A DNA stretch of 64,000 nt from Pseudohongiella acticola (GTDB lineage Bacteria; Pseudomonadota; Gammaproteobacteria; Pseudomonadales; Pseudohongiellaceae), in assembly GCF_001758195.1 (NCBI RefSeq), contig NZ_MASR01000001.1, positions 2,108,001 to 2,172,000 on the forward strand. Reading direction: 5' to 3'. Made by a program: the position numbers and the translations under genes. Shown in pieces: positions 54,514-64,000 of the stretch (positions are counted from its first letter, which is position 1; every line of letters starts with the position of its first letter). The notes under the pieces were generated by a model. It ran no database searches and was not told the DNA's origin. It saw only the letters and a program-made list of their open reading frames with translations.

Positions 54514-55887
54514 TCAGAAGAAGCTGAAGCCGACAGCAAACAGCCGCTCGACTTCCGGGATACGTTTTTTGTCGGTCAGAAACAGAATCACGTGATCGCC
54601 GGACTCAATAACGATGTCATCATGCGCGATCAATACCTCCTCTGCCCGCACGATTGCGCCAATGGTAGTGCCCGCTGGCAGATCGATATCCTCGATGGCA
54701 CGACCCACCACTTTTGACGAATGGCTGTCGCCGTGTGCGATTGCCTCCAGAGCTTCTGCGGCTCCGCGACGAAGTGAATGCACATTAACAATGTCGCCTT
54801 TGCGGACATGCGTGAGCAGACTGCCGATGGATGCCTGTTGAGGCGATATCGCAATATCGATCTCACCGCCCTGTACCAGATCAACATAGGCCGGGTTGTT
54901 AATCAGGCACATCACCTTGCGTGCGCCCAGCCGTTTGGCCAGCATCGAGGACATGATGTTGGCCTCATCGTCATTGGTCAGGGCCAGGAATACGTCGGTG
55001 TCTTCAATGCCCTCTTCCAGCAACAACTGTTTGTCCGAGGATTCGCCATTCAGCACGATGGCCTTGTTGAGGTATTCCGCCAGGTATTCGCAGCGCGCTG
55101 AATTACGTTCGATGACCTTGATCTGATATCGCTTTTCCAAGGCTTCGGCCAGCCGGATGCCGATGTTGCCGCCGCCAGCCATGATGATGCGTTTGTAGGG
55201 TTTGTCGAGCCGACGCAGTTCGCCAATCACAGCCCGGATATTTTTGGGCGCGGCAATAAAAAACACTTCGTCGTCCGCTTCGATGACCGTCGACCCTTCC
55301 GGGGTGATCGCGCGATTGCGACGGAAGATGGCCGCCACGCGGGCATCAACCTTGGGCATGTGTTCGCGCAGGAAACGGATCTCCTGGCCCACCAGTGGAC
55401 CACCATAGTAGGCACGTACCGCGACCAGCTGGGCATTGCCGTCGGCGAAGTCCAGTACCTGCAAAGACCCCGGCAGCTCTATCAGGCGGGCGATGTAATT
55501 GGACACTAACAGTTCCGGACTGATGACAACATCAAGCGGAATCGATTCGGGTCGGAACAAGCCCTCCTGCGCCATGTACGACGCCGAGCGCAGGCGGCAG
55601 ATTTTTTTCGGGGTTTTGAAGATGGAGTACGCGATCTGACAGGCTACCATGTTGACTTCGTCATTCTCGGTGACGGCAATAATCATGTCGGCGTCTTCTG
55701 CCCCGGCCATGCGCAGTACGTCGGGGTGTGATGGCCAGCCTTGCGCAATGCCCACATCGAGCCGGTCTTTGAGTTCGCGCAAGGCATCTACGTCCGGGTC
55801 GACCAGGGTGATGTCGTTAGCTTCGCTGGCCAGATTTTCTGCCAGTGAAATCGCTACCTGGTTACATCCCAGTATTATTATCTTCAT
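54514..55887 (-). CDS. trkA: Trk system regulatory subunit TrkA
   Basis: A 457-residue cytoplasmic gating protein with two tandem RCK (TrkA-N/TrkA-C) units. The second nucleotide fold is canonical ([17 protein letters not shown], about 233-249). The first begins [20 protein letters not shown], where close relatives have GAGQVG, so the second and third glycines are missing (see findings). [13 protein letters not shown] and [20 protein letters not shown] are standard. Order trkA-trkH is one operon. Confidence 0.95.
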   Translation of the reverse strand: MKIIILGCNQVAISLAENLASEANDITLVDPDVDALRELKDRLDVGIAQGWPSHPDVLRMAGAEDADMIIAVTENDEVNMVACQIAYSIFKTPKKICRLRSASYMAQEGLFRPESIPLDVVISPELLVSNYIARLIELPGSLQVLDFADGNAQLVAVRAYYGGPLVGQEIRFLREHMPKVDARVAAIFRRNRAITPEGSTVIEADDEVFFIAAPKNIRAVIGELRRLDKPYKRIIMAGGGNIGIRLAEALEKRYQIKVIERNSARCEYLAEYLNKAIVLNGESSDKQLLLEEGIEDTDVFLALTNDDEANIMSSMLAKRLGARKVMCLINNPAYVDLVQGGEIDIAISPQQASIGSLLTHVRKGDIVNVHSLRRGAAEALEAIAHGDSHSSKVVGRAIEDIDLPAGTTIGAIVRAEEVLIAHDDIVIESGDHVILFLTDKKRIPEVERLFAVGFSFF

Positions 55888-55981
55888 GTAATCGCAAGCT
55901 CCTGCGCAATGTCCGGCGGATATTGAGGCCCGCCGTTATTGCCCGCAAATTATCCGCCCCTGCGACCGGCCTTACAACAAT

Positions 55982-57325
55982 TCAATGGGCGATTTTTTGT
56001 AGAACGGCAAAATAAAATCCGTCCGGCCCCTGTTCTGTTGGCAACAACTGGCGTCCAGCCGCCACGGCCGTCCCCCAGTCGACTACAATCGGCACTTCCT
56101 CGGCATCCGGGGTTTCGGCCAGAAAGCTGGATATCTGCTGGTCATTCTCGGCACGCAGCACCGAACAGGTGGAATACAGCAACATTCCGCCAGGCGCGAG
56201 ACAGGCCCACAATCGTGTTAACAGTTTTTGTTGCAGCTCGCTCAGGCGGACAACATCCGCAGCCTGCCGAAGAACCTTGATGTCAGGCTGGCGCCGCACG
56301 ATTCCGGTGGCCGTACAGGGCGCATCCAGCAAGATTCGGTCGAAGGCTTCTCCGTCCCACCATTCATCCGGTTCACTGCTATCGGCCGCCATCAGTTTGA
56401 CCCGTGTGCTGGCCAGCTTGAGACGTTGCAGGTTTTCTTCAATTCGCGTCAGCCTGCGCGCTTCTATATCCAGCGCCAGCAGCGATGAAGGCTCTCCGTC
56501 AGCGTCAGCCAGGGTTTCCAGGATATGACAGGTTTTGCCTCCCGGGGCCGCGCAGGCGTCCAGTATGCGGTGACCATGACTGGTCAGCAACAATCCCGGA
56601 ATCAGCTGTGACGCTTCGTCCTGCACACTGACCAATCCTTCATCGAAACCCGGCAGTGAAGACACCGGCCTGCCCTGGTCAAGATAGACCGCGGTGTCGG
56701 CAAGCTTGCCGGCGACGGCACGTATGCCGGCATCAGTCAGTCGCTCGAGGTAGTCGGTCCGGGTGATGCGGGAAAGATTGACGCGAAGCGTCATTGGCGG
56801 GTGCTGGTTGCCGGCGTGCAAAATCTGTATCGCCTGCCCGGACCAGTCCTTGTGCAGTTGGCTGCTCAGCCAGTCGGGATAGGCAAACCTGGCATCGTCA
56901 GAATCAACATCTGCCTTACCTTCGCTGGCCGCCGCGAGCTGGCGCTGATACTGTCGGAGCACACCGTTGATCAGGGCTTTGGCCCAGCCCTTTTTTAACA
57001 GGACTGAGGCATTCACGGATTCATTGACCGCGGCATGGTCTGCCAGGCGCATGTATTGCAGTTGGTACATGCCCAGTAGAAGCAGACATTGAATGTCAGC
57101 GTCCTTATTCTTCAGGGGTTTGTCTATCAGCCTGGCCAATTCCCGACTGAGTTGGTGGTACCAGCGACAGGTGCCAAAACAGAGCTCCCGCAGCAGGGCA
57201 ATCTGGTTCTGATCAGATTCGGCAACATCGGCCGGCCTCGGCAGCAGACTGGCCAGCGAGCCCTGCTGTTTGAGCAGGCGGGCCAGTATCTGCGCGGCGT
57301 TGGCGCGGACCTTAGCGGGTTTCAT
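55982..57325 (-). CDS. rsmB: 16S rRNA m5C967 methyltransferase RsmB
   Basis: A 447-residue enzyme methylating C967 of 16S rRNA. It has an N-terminal NusB-like RNA-binding domain (about 1-145) and a C-terminal SAM methyltransferase domain: ILDACAAPGGKTCHILE (SAM), DAPCTATGIVRRQPDIK and YSTCSVL, with the two catalytic Cys. Length fits RsmB (about 430). Its start overlaps the end of fmt by 14 bp. Confidence 0.95.
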   Translation of the reverse strand: MKPAKVRANAAQILARLLKQQGSLASLLPRPADVAESDQNQIALLRELCFGTCRWYHQLSRELARLIDKPLKNKDADIQCLLLLGMYQLQYMRLADHAAVNESVNASVLLKKGWAKALINGVLRQYQRQLAAASEGKADVDSDDARFAYPDWLSSQLHKDWSGQAIQILHAGNQHPPMTLRVNLSRITRTDYLERLTDAGIRAVAGKLADTAVYLDQGRPVSSLPGFDEGLVSVQDEASQLIPGLLLTSHGHRILDACAAPGGKTCHILETLADADGEPSSLLALDIEARRLTRIEENLQRLKLASTRVKLMAADSSEPDEWWDGEAFDRILLDAPCTATGIVRRQPDIKVLRQAADVVRLSELQQKLLTRLWACLAPGGMLLYSTCSVLRAENDQQISSFLAETPDAEEVPIVVDWGTAVAAGRQLLPTEQGPDGFYFAVLQKIAH

Positions 57326-58307
57326 TTGGGTCGTCGGTGCTGAACTGTTTACCGGCTGCGAACAATGCCGGTCGCGAGTTCTTCAGGTCACGCACGGCCA
57401 CCGGGTTTTTCCCTGGCAGTTGCACTTCAGTTACCACGAGCGCGCCGTCGGTGCAGGCAATGCTCAGCGCATTGTTACTTTGACCCTTATTTGTGCCAGC
57501 GGCGTCGTTTTGTTTGATAATAGTGCCAGGTGGGGCACTGTCGGTCTGTTTGGCAGGCAACCAGGTAGCGCGCAATAAGCGTATGCGCTCACCGTCCAGA
57601 AAACTGTAGGCCGGTTGACGGCCAATACCGGCAAGAATTGTGCGCGAAATATCAGAGCCACTGGCCTGCCAGTCGATGCGTGCCTCGGACTTGTCGAGTT
57701 TGCGGGCGTAGGTACTCAGGCTGTCATCCTGTTGTTGGGCGTGACTGCTCAGGTGAGCAAAGTTTGCCAGTGTATGCAGTAACCCCTCACATCCCAGCGT
57801 CGCCAGCCGGTTCTCCAGTTGCTGGCGGTCGTCCTGGGCGGTCAATGGCGTCACCAGCTTGTATAACATGTCGCCGGTATCCAGGCCGACGTCCATTTGC
57901 ATGATCGTGACCCCGGTCTCAGTATCACCAGCAAGCAGCGCACGTTCGATGGGCGCCGCGCCACGCCAGCGTGGTAGCAGTGAGGCGTGGACGTTGATGC
58001 AGCCAAAACGGGGAATGTCGAGTACCGCTTTGGGCAACAACAGGCCATACGCCACCACAATCATAAGGTCCGGGCGAAAAGCCGCCAGTTCGGCCTGAGC
58101 CTGTGCATCTTTTAATGACGCTGGCTGCAACACGGGCAGATTATGCTTGAGGGCGAGCACCTTGACCGGACTGGCCTGAAGTTTTTTGCCGCGACCAGAG
58201 GCCCGGTCCGGCTGCGTATAGACGGCAGCAATGTCATGGCCCTGTGCAATCAGGGCGGCCAGGTGGGAAGCCGCAAACGCGGGAGTGCCGGCAAAAACCA
58301 GTTTCAT
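57312..58307 (-). CDS. fmt: Methionyl-tRNA formyltransferase
   Basis: A 331-residue enzyme formylating initiator Met-tRNA. LVFAGTPAFAASHLAALI starts the Rossmann domain. The catalytic Asn/His/Asp are in CINVHASLLPRWRGAAPI and VGLDTGDMLYK. The C-terminal OB-like tRNA-binding domain (about 205-325) carries a Thr/Asn/Ala-rich insertion (KQTDSAPPGTIIKQNDAAGT). It is 47 bp after def and overlaps rsmB, an operon seen in many bacteria. Confidence 0.96.
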   Translation of the reverse strand: MKLVFAGTPAFAASHLAALIAQGHDIAAVYTQPDRASGRGKKLQASPVKVLALKHNLPVLQPASLKDAQAQAELAAFRPDLMIVVAYGLLLPKAVLDIPRFGCINVHASLLPRWRGAAPIERALLAGDTETGVTIMQMDVGLDTGDMLYKLVTPLTAQDDRQQLENRLATLGCEGLLHTLANFAHLSSHAQQQDDSLSTYARKLDKSEARIDWQASGSDISRTILAGIGRQPAYSFLDGERIRLLRATWLPAKQTDSAPPGTIIKQNDAAGTNKGQSNNALSIACTDGALVVTEVQLPGKNPVAVRDLKNSRPALFAAGKQFSTDDPNETR

Positions 58308-58354
58308 GCAATATCCAGGGTTGGTGGTGGTTCGGGTTCCTGCTGGCGCTTATG

Positions 58355-58867
58355 TCAGGCCATGGCTGCCTGTTTATGGGCCTTTTGCAGCTTGCTGCGA
58401 ATTCGCTGACGTTTGATTGTGCTCAGATAATCGACAAACAGTTTGCCATTCAGATGGTCCATTTCATGCTGGATACAGGTGGCCAGCAAGCCATCGGCGA
58501 CCATTTCAAAAGCTTCACCGTTGCGATCCAGTGCCTGAACCTTGATCCGGCGCGGGCGGCTGACGGTCTCATAAAAACCCGGTACGGACAGACAGCCCTC
58601 ATCATATTCTTCCAGATCCTCGTCCAGTACTTCCAGACGGGGATTGATGAAGACCAGCGGCGCGCTGCTGTCGTCGGAAATATCAATGACAATGAGCTGC
58701 TTGTGAACATTGACCTGGGTCGCGGCCAGACCAATGCCGGGCGCTTCATACATGGTTTCGAACATGTCATCGATAACCTGACGCAGGGCATCATCGACCT
58801 GCGCTACCGGCTTGGCCACGGTACGCAATCGGGAATCAGGGAATTCCAGTATGTCCAGTTTCGCCAT
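58355..58867 (-). CDS. def: Peptide deformylase
   Basis: A 170-residue metalloprotease removing the N-formyl group. All three motifs are present: [10 protein letters not shown] (about 45-54), EGCLSVPG (Cys metal ligand) and [14 protein letters not shown] with the HExxH ligands and catalytic Glu. The length is usual (169-170). It starts the def-fmt-rsmB-trkA-trkH set and is divergent from dprA. Confidence 0.97.
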   Translation of the reverse strand: MAKLDILEFPDSRLRTVAKPVAQVDDALRQVIDDMFETMYEAPGIGLAATQVNVHKQLIVIDISDDSSAPLVFINPRLEVLDEDLEEYDEGCLSVPGFYETVSRPRRIKVQALDRNGEAFEMVADGLLATCIQHEMDHLNGKLFVDYLSTIKRQRIRSKLQKAHKQAAMA

Positions 58868-59026
58868 GTTCTAACTCCAGTTTTGTGTATCGATTCAGCA
58901 GGGACAGCGTGTTTGTGCCATAACCCAAGTACGTGAATAAGCTCAGTATAACATATGGCCACGCAAGTCCGAGTCAGAAAACAGGATCGAACGGAGACGC
59001 TAAACCGGCCGACCAGGGAAGGCAGA

Positions 59027-60088
59027 ATGACCAGGCAATACCGAAACACCCGTACAGACCGAACGACCAGGGAAGACCGAACGAATAACCAAGACCCGAT
59101 GAGCAGGGAAAAGGTTTCAGCATGGCTGGCTCAGCCCCACCACCATCTGCTGACAATTGATGCCGCCGGCTACCCGCCCATGCTCAGGCAGACCGATGGT
59201 GCTCCCTTCTATCTGTTTGTGCGCGGTGATCCGGGCATTCTGGCAAGACCCATGATTGCCATAGTTGGCAGTCGAAACAGCACCGTATACGGTCGTGAAA
59301 TCGCCTTTCGGCTGGGGGCGGAGCTGGCCGGCAAGGGGTTTGTGGTGTGCAGCGGTCTTGCTTCAGGTATCGATACCGAAGCGCACAAAGCTGCCGTTAA
59401 AGTCGGCACGCCGACGGTCGCCGTGCTGGGGAATGGTTTGTATGATGTGTATCCACCGCGCAATCGCGAGCTGGCAGAGCAGATTGTGGCACCGGGCCCG
59501 GCGCAGGGAGCCCTGATTTCGGAATTGCCACTGGATGCCGGGCCGGTGGCGTCGCATTTCCCCAGTCGGAACCGGATCATCAGTGGTCTTAGCCTGGGAG
59601 TCTGTGTGGTTGAGGCAACCATGCGCAGTGGATCGTTGATAACTGCCCGGCTGGCGCTGCAGCAGAACCGGGAGGTATTCGCCGTCCCGGGGTCTGTTAA
59701 CAGCAACCGAAGTCGCGGCTGCCACGACTTGCTGCGTCAGGGCGCTGTGCTGGTGGAGGCCGCTGATGATATTCTTGCGCATATCGAACCCCTGTATCGG
59801 GGGCAACTCGATCTGTTGTCTCAGAGTCAGCTGCAACTGCAGGATGCCAGAGCGGCACAGTCCGGTTCTGGCGCCGGAGACGCGGACGCGTGCACACACG
59901 GTATATCAGCAAGCGACAAAAATCCGGTGCTGAATTGCATTGGCAACGACCCGATCACAATGGATGCGCTGGTGCTGCGTACCGGGCTGAGTGTCAGCGA
60001 ACTGAGTCAGCAACTGCTGACGCTGGAGCTGGCCGGCAGAATCGAAAAACGCGGCGGCACCTGGGTCCGGCACACGACTTGCGCCTGA
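59027..60088 (+). CDS. dprA: DNA processing protein DprA, lacking the N-terminal SAM-like domain
   Basis: A 353-residue RecA loader on single-stranded DNA in natural transformation. The extended Rossmann domain (about 50-270) has MIAIVGSRNSTVYGREIA, VVCSGLASGIDTEAHKAAV, FPSRNRIISGLSLG and TARLALQQNREVFAVPGS. A C-terminal winged helix (about 288-350) follows a Ser/Gln/Ala-rich linker. The first 25 residues are Arg/Thr/Asn-rich, and the SAM-like fold expected there is missing. I chose ATG 59027 for its AGGGAAGG four bases upstream. Alternatives are 58955, which has a TATAAC-like -10 eight bases earlier, and 59099. Confidence 0.82.
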   Translation: MTRQYRNTRTDRTTREDRTNNQDPMSREKVSAWLAQPHHHLLTIDAAGYPPMLRQTDGAPFYLFVRGDPGILARPMIAIVGSRNSTVYGREIAFRLGAELAGKGFVVCSGLASGIDTEAHKAAVKVGTPTVAVLGNGLYDVYPPRNRELAEQIVAPGPAQGALISELPLDAGPVASHFPSRNRIISGLSLGVCVVEATMRSGSLITARLALQQNREVFAVPGSVNSNRSRGCHDLLRQGAVLVEAADDILAHIEPLYRGQLDLLSQSQLQLQDARAAQSGSGAGDADACTHGISASDKNPVLNCIGNDPITMDALVLRTGLSVSELSQQLLTLELAGRIEKRGGTWVRHTTCA

Positions 60089-60184
60089 ACACGGGGTGGG
60101 CTATTTTCCGCGCCAACGGCGGGAATGCAGCTTTCATCAATATCATCGCTTCACCGGAAACAGGAACAAGTAAGAGGGTTGCCC

Positions 60185-60763
60185 ATGGCATCAGATCTGC
60201 ATATCAAGAAAGCCGTTCGTGTTGTCGAGGCTGGTGGTGTCATCGCGTATCCGACCGAGGCCGTGTGGGGTCTGGGTTGCGACCCCGATAACCGGGAAGC
60301 TTGCCTGACCTTGTTGCAGATCAAACAACGGCCAGTGGAAAAAGGTATGATACTGGTTGCAGCGTCAGTGGCACAATTTGCCGCATTGCTGGCGCCTTTG
60401 CCCGTGGCACAGCAAAAACAACTGCAGCAGGCCTGGGCCAATCAGGCTAAAACAGGACCGGTGACATTTCTGGTTCCCGATCTGGAAGATCAGGTGCCGT
60501 GGTGGGTAAAAGGCAGTCATGAGTCAGTGGCACTGCGGGTCAGTCTGCATTCGCAGGTACAACAGTTGTGCCAGGCACTGGCCGCGCCGCTGGTGTCCAC
60601 CTCGGCCAATATCACCGGCACTTCACCGGCCACAGACCGGTTGCGGGTGGAAAAAACTCTGGGGTCACAACTTGATTTTATTTTACCAGGCAGTCTGGGT
60701 GGGGCGACAAAACCGTCACAGATCATCGACATAAACACAGGTCGCGTCATCCGGGCGGGTTAA
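60185..60763 (+). CDS. tsaC: Threonylcarbamoyl-AMP synthase TsaC (YrdC/Sua5 family)
   Basis: A 192-residue enzyme making threonylcarbamoyl-AMP for t6A37 in tRNA. GGVIAYPTEAVWGLGCDPDN, QIKQRPVEKGMILVAAS and PLVSTSANITGTSPA are the family's binding segments. It is YrdC-length and lacks the Sua5 extra domain. I chose the ATG at 60185 for length and AGAGG upstream; an ATG at 60125 adds 20 unrelated residues. It is 96 bp after dprA. Confidence 0.93.
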   Translation: MASDLHIKKAVRVVEAGGVIAYPTEAVWGLGCDPDNREACLTLLQIKQRPVEKGMILVAASVAQFAALLAPLPVAQQKQLQQAWANQAKTGPVTFLVPDLEDQVPWWVKGSHESVALRVSLHSQVQQLCQALAAPLVSTSANITGTSPATDRLRVEKTLGSQLDFILPGSLGGATKPSQIIDINTGRVIRAG

Positions 60764-60800
60764 GACTCTGGTTGTCAGTTGCTGTGCCCATCGCCTGTTA

Positions 60801-61821
<1,021 letters not shown>

Positions 61822-61857
61822 AGTCAAGCTGGATCTATTGGAAATGGGCTGGAAAAC

Positions 61858-62700
61858 ATGAGCAACACTGATCGTTATGCTGTTGTGGGCTACCCGGTAA
61901 CTCACAGCAAGTCTCCTTTCATTCATGCGCTGTTTGCCAGACAGACAGAACAGGACATCGACTACGGACGCATGGAAGTCGCACCAGAGGATTTTCTGCA
62001 CAGTGTGCGCGAATTCTTTGACCAGGGCGGCAAGGGCCTGAACATAACTCTGCCGCACAAGGAAGCCGCCTGGCAATTGGTGGACTGGCACGCACCCAAC
62101 GCTGAACGGGCAGGCGCGGTTAATACAATTTACCAGCTCGATGACGGACGACTTGCTGGTGACAACACCGATGGCGTGGGCATGGTGCGTGATATTGAGC
62201 AAAACCACGGTGGCCATTTGCAGGGCGCGCGCATACTGGTATTGGGCGCCGGCGGTGCGGTCCGGGGCGTGCTGCCCAGGTTGATGGCAGCGCAGCCGGC
62301 ATCGGTGTGCATCGTCAATCGCACTCTGGCCAGAGCAGAAGCGCTGACGAAATTATTTTCCGACCAGTGCGATATCTCGGCCCTGCCGTATTCCGGCTTG
62401 CAGGATATGACAACGTCCTTTGACTGGATCATCAATGGCAGTGCCGGTGGCCTTAAGGGTGAATTGCCGCCCTTGCCGGACGCGCTGGTGGCGCCGGCAA
62501 CGGGGTGCTACGACATGGTGTACGCGCCAGGTGGCACTGTATTTCAGAAATGGGCAGGCGATCGCGGCGCGGCAAGGTCTCTGGACGGTTCCGGCATGCT
62601 GGTGGAGCAGGCAGCAGAGTCATTTCGCCTGTGGCGTGGCGTTCGGCCAGAGACTGCGACCGTGATCAGAATGCTGCAGCAGGAACTAGGGAATCTTTGA
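61858..62700 (+). CDS. aroE: Shikimate dehydrogenase
   Basis: A 280-residue NADP enzyme reducing 3-dehydroshikimate to shikimate. The substrate site has YPVTHSKSPFIHALF and NITLPHKEAAW (catalytic Lys). AGAVNTIYQ and DNTDGVGMVRD (catalytic Asp) follow, and the dinucleotide fold starts ILVLGAGGAVRGVLPRL. It overlaps the converging gamma-carbonic-anhydrase gene by 15 bp at the 3' ends. Confidence 0.96.
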   Translation: MSNTDRYAVVGYPVTHSKSPFIHALFARQTEQDIDYGRMEVAPEDFLHSVREFFDQGGKGLNITLPHKEAAWQLVDWHAPNAERAGAVNTIYQLDDGRLAGDNTDGVGMVRDIEQNHGGHLQGARILVLGAGGAVRGVLPRLMAAQPASVCIVNRTLARAEALTKLFSDQCDISALPYSGLQDMTTSFDWIINGSAGGLKGELPPLPDALVAPATGCYDMVYAPGGTVFQKWAGDRGAARSLDGSGMLVEQAAESFRLWRGVRPETATVIRMLQQELGNL

Positions 62701-63228
62701 CGCACTCAGGTAGCGATCCTTGAGCTCCCTGTATTTTTTGGCGCTGTACAGGAAAAACGATTTCTCGTCATCATTCAGCGCTCTGGCCTGCTTCACCGGA
62801 GAGCCGACATAAAGGTAACCGCTCTCCAGCTTTTTGCCCGGTGGCACCAGGCTGCCTGCACCAATGATGACATCGGATTCCACCACGGCGCCATCCATGA
62901 CAGTTGCACCCATGCCAACCAACACGCGGTCGTGAATGGTGCAGCCATGCAGCATAACCTTGTGTCCGACCGTGACATCGTCACCAACAGTGCAGGGGTA
63001 GCCGTCCGGATTGAACGGGCCGGCGTGAGTGACATGTAACACCGAACCGTCCTGAATACTGCTGCGCTCGCCGATCCGGATGCGGTGAATGTCGCCGCGT
63101 ATCACGGTCATGGGCCACACCGATGAATCCTTGCCGATTTTTACATCGCCGATGACAATGGCGCTTTCATCGACGAACACGCCCTGCCCCAGTTCGGGGA
63201 TATGGGTTTCGAATGCTTTGATTGCCAT
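62686..63228 (-). CDS. Gamma-class carbonic anhydrase-like protein (YrdA/CaiE type)
   Basis: A 180-residue left-handed beta-helix trimer protein. Hexapeptide repeats run from about 15 to 140 (VDESAIVIGDVKIGKDSSVW, IGERSSIQDGSVLHVTH, VGHKVMLHGCTIHDRVLVGM), with three His in the metal-binding positions, followed by a C-terminal helix. Many such proteins are inactive or only conditionally active carbonic anhydrases. It converges on aroE, and prlC starts 78 bp away on the other strand. Confidence 0.9.
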   Translation of the reverse strand: MAIKAFETHIPELGQGVFVDESAIVIGDVKIGKDSSVWPMTVIRGDIHRIRIGERSSIQDGSVLHVTHAGPFNPDGYPCTVGDDVTVGHKVMLHGCTIHDRVLVGMGATVMDGAVVESDVIIGAGSLVPPGKKLESGYLYVGSPVKQARALNDDEKSFFLYSAKKYRELKDRYLSASKIP

Positions 63229-63306
63229 TGTGCAATCCTCCCGTAAGACACTATTAACAATGCTATGATGCCCGATCGCATTCCAGTACGACAGGAGTTT
63301 AGCCCG

Positions 63307-64000
63307 ATGTCAACGCAGCCAGGCCATCAAACAGGCTCTCAACCAAGCCCTCAACCAAGCTCGCAATCAGCGTCAGCCAGCAACAACCCGTTATTGCAGT
63401 TTGAGCGTCTGCCCGACTTTCCGTCGATACGCGCTGAGCATATCAAGCCGGCCGTGCAAACGGTGCTGGAGCAGAGCCGGGCCGCGCTGGACAGGATCCT
63501 GGCCGATGCCAAAAACCAGACTGCGCCGGACTGGCAAAGCCTGATAGATGCTCTTGACGATCAGGACGATCAATTGAGCAAAGTCTGGTCAACTGCAAGC
63601 CATCTGAATTCTGTTGCCAATACATCCGACATTCGCGAAGCCTATAACGATTGCCAGCCGTTGATTACCGAATACTATGCGGCATTGGGGCAGAATGAAC
63701 AGCTGTTTGGCTGTGTTGAGGCGTTAAGTGCGCGGGCCGACGAACTCAACCTGGATGGCTCCCAACGCAAAATCATTGCTGACACGCTGCTCGATTTCAG
63801 GCTTGCCGGGGTCAACCTGCCAGCTGCGGAAAAGAAGCGCTTTGCCGAGATTCAGACCCGGCTCAGTCACCTGTCCAATGTCTTCAGCAACAATGTGTTG
63901 GACGCAACCCGGGCCTGGACCCGGCACCTGGCTGACGACACGCTGCTGGTGGGTGTTCCCGAGATGGCGCGGCAGGCGGCGGCAACGGCGGCGTCCGGTA
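63307..64000 (+). CDS. prlC: Oligopeptidase A, 5' part
   Basis: A partial M3-family metallopeptidase, 231 codons to the window end. After a Gln/Ser/Pro-rich start (residues 1-27) the typical NPLLQFERLPDFPSIRAEHI and the helical N-terminal region (SHLNSVANTSDIREAYN, LPAAEKKRFAEIQTRLSHLS) match PrlC. The HExxH site lies beyond the window. It degrades short peptides and signal peptide remnants in the cytoplasm. AGGAG lies upstream of the ATG. Confidence 0.9.
   Translation, partial: MSTQPGHQTGSQPSPQPSSQSASASNNPLLQFERLPDFPSIRAEHIKPAVQTVLEQSRAALDRILADAKNQTAPDWQSLIDALDDQDDQLSKVWSTASHLNSVANTSDIREAYNDCQPLITEYYAALGQNEQLFGCVEALSARADELNLDGSQRKIIADTLLDFRLAGVNLPAAEKKRFAEIQTRLSHLSNVFSNNVLDATRAWTRHLADDTLLVGVPEMARQAAATAASG

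Overview
The window is a near-origin chromosome segment of a gammaproteobacterium. It is almost entirely conserved core genes in an order that recalls Pseudomonas and its marine relatives. Four things point there: the rpmH/dnaA-dnaN-recF-gyrB block, the glyQ-glyS-gmhB-plsC and trkA-rsmB-fmt-def-dprA-tsaC-hemF-aroE orders, a HexR regulator, and two large TonB-dependent receptors typical of marine oligotrophs. A Pseudohongiella- or Cellvibrionales-like organism is my guess, but genus cannot be fixed from the sequence alone. I saw no tRNA, rRNA, insertion sequence, prophage or CRISPR array.

Layout. 1-13.8 kb is a mixed accessory and housekeeping arm: the tail of an HbpS/GlcG-like gene, a membrane-bound LytTR regulator, a periplasmic PQQ dehydrogenase, glutaryl-CoA dehydrogenase, uvrD, a TcyP-like symporter, the thioesterase yciA, two poorly known small genes, yaaA with a receiver/PilZ-like regulator, a FemAB-like acyltransferase and hexR. 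From 13.8 to 33.2 kb every gene is on the minus strand: glmS, glmU, the complete nine-gene atp operon (atpI to atpC) behind a strong sigma70-like promoter, parB, parA, rsmG, mnmG, mnmE, yidC, yidD, rnpA and rpmH. At 33.2-33.6 kb transcription switches direction and dnaA, dnaN, recF and gyrB run on the plus strand. Two intergenic regions carry DnaA boxes, mnmG/mnmE (28.8-29.15 kb) and rpmH/dnaA (33.33-33.49 kb). Two parS-like palindromes lie inside recF.

40-47.5 kb holds two TonB-dependent receptors with a 2OG-Fe(II) oxygenase-like gene between them; this is the most accessory part. 47.6-64 kb returns to core genes: plsC, gmhB, glyS, glyQ (minus), an LpxL-like acyltransferase (plus), trkH, trkA, rsmB, fmt, def (minus), then dprA, tsaC, hemF, aroE (plus), a gamma-carbonic-anhydrase-like gene (minus) and the 5' part of the oligopeptidase A gene cut by the window end.

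How it fits together: the central block couples replication initiation (DnaA, DnaN, RecF, GyrB), origin segregation (ParA, ParB, parS), tRNA wobble modification (MnmE, MnmG), membrane protein insertion (YidC, YidD), and ATP synthesis with amino-sugar supply (Atp, GlmU, GlmS). I found no convincing wholly new system. The points most worth checking are the two DnaA-box clusters, the recF-embedded parS sites encoding the same pentapeptide, the substituted nucleotide-binding motif of TrkA, the DprA without its usual N-terminal domain, and the TonB receptor/oxygenase neighbourhood.
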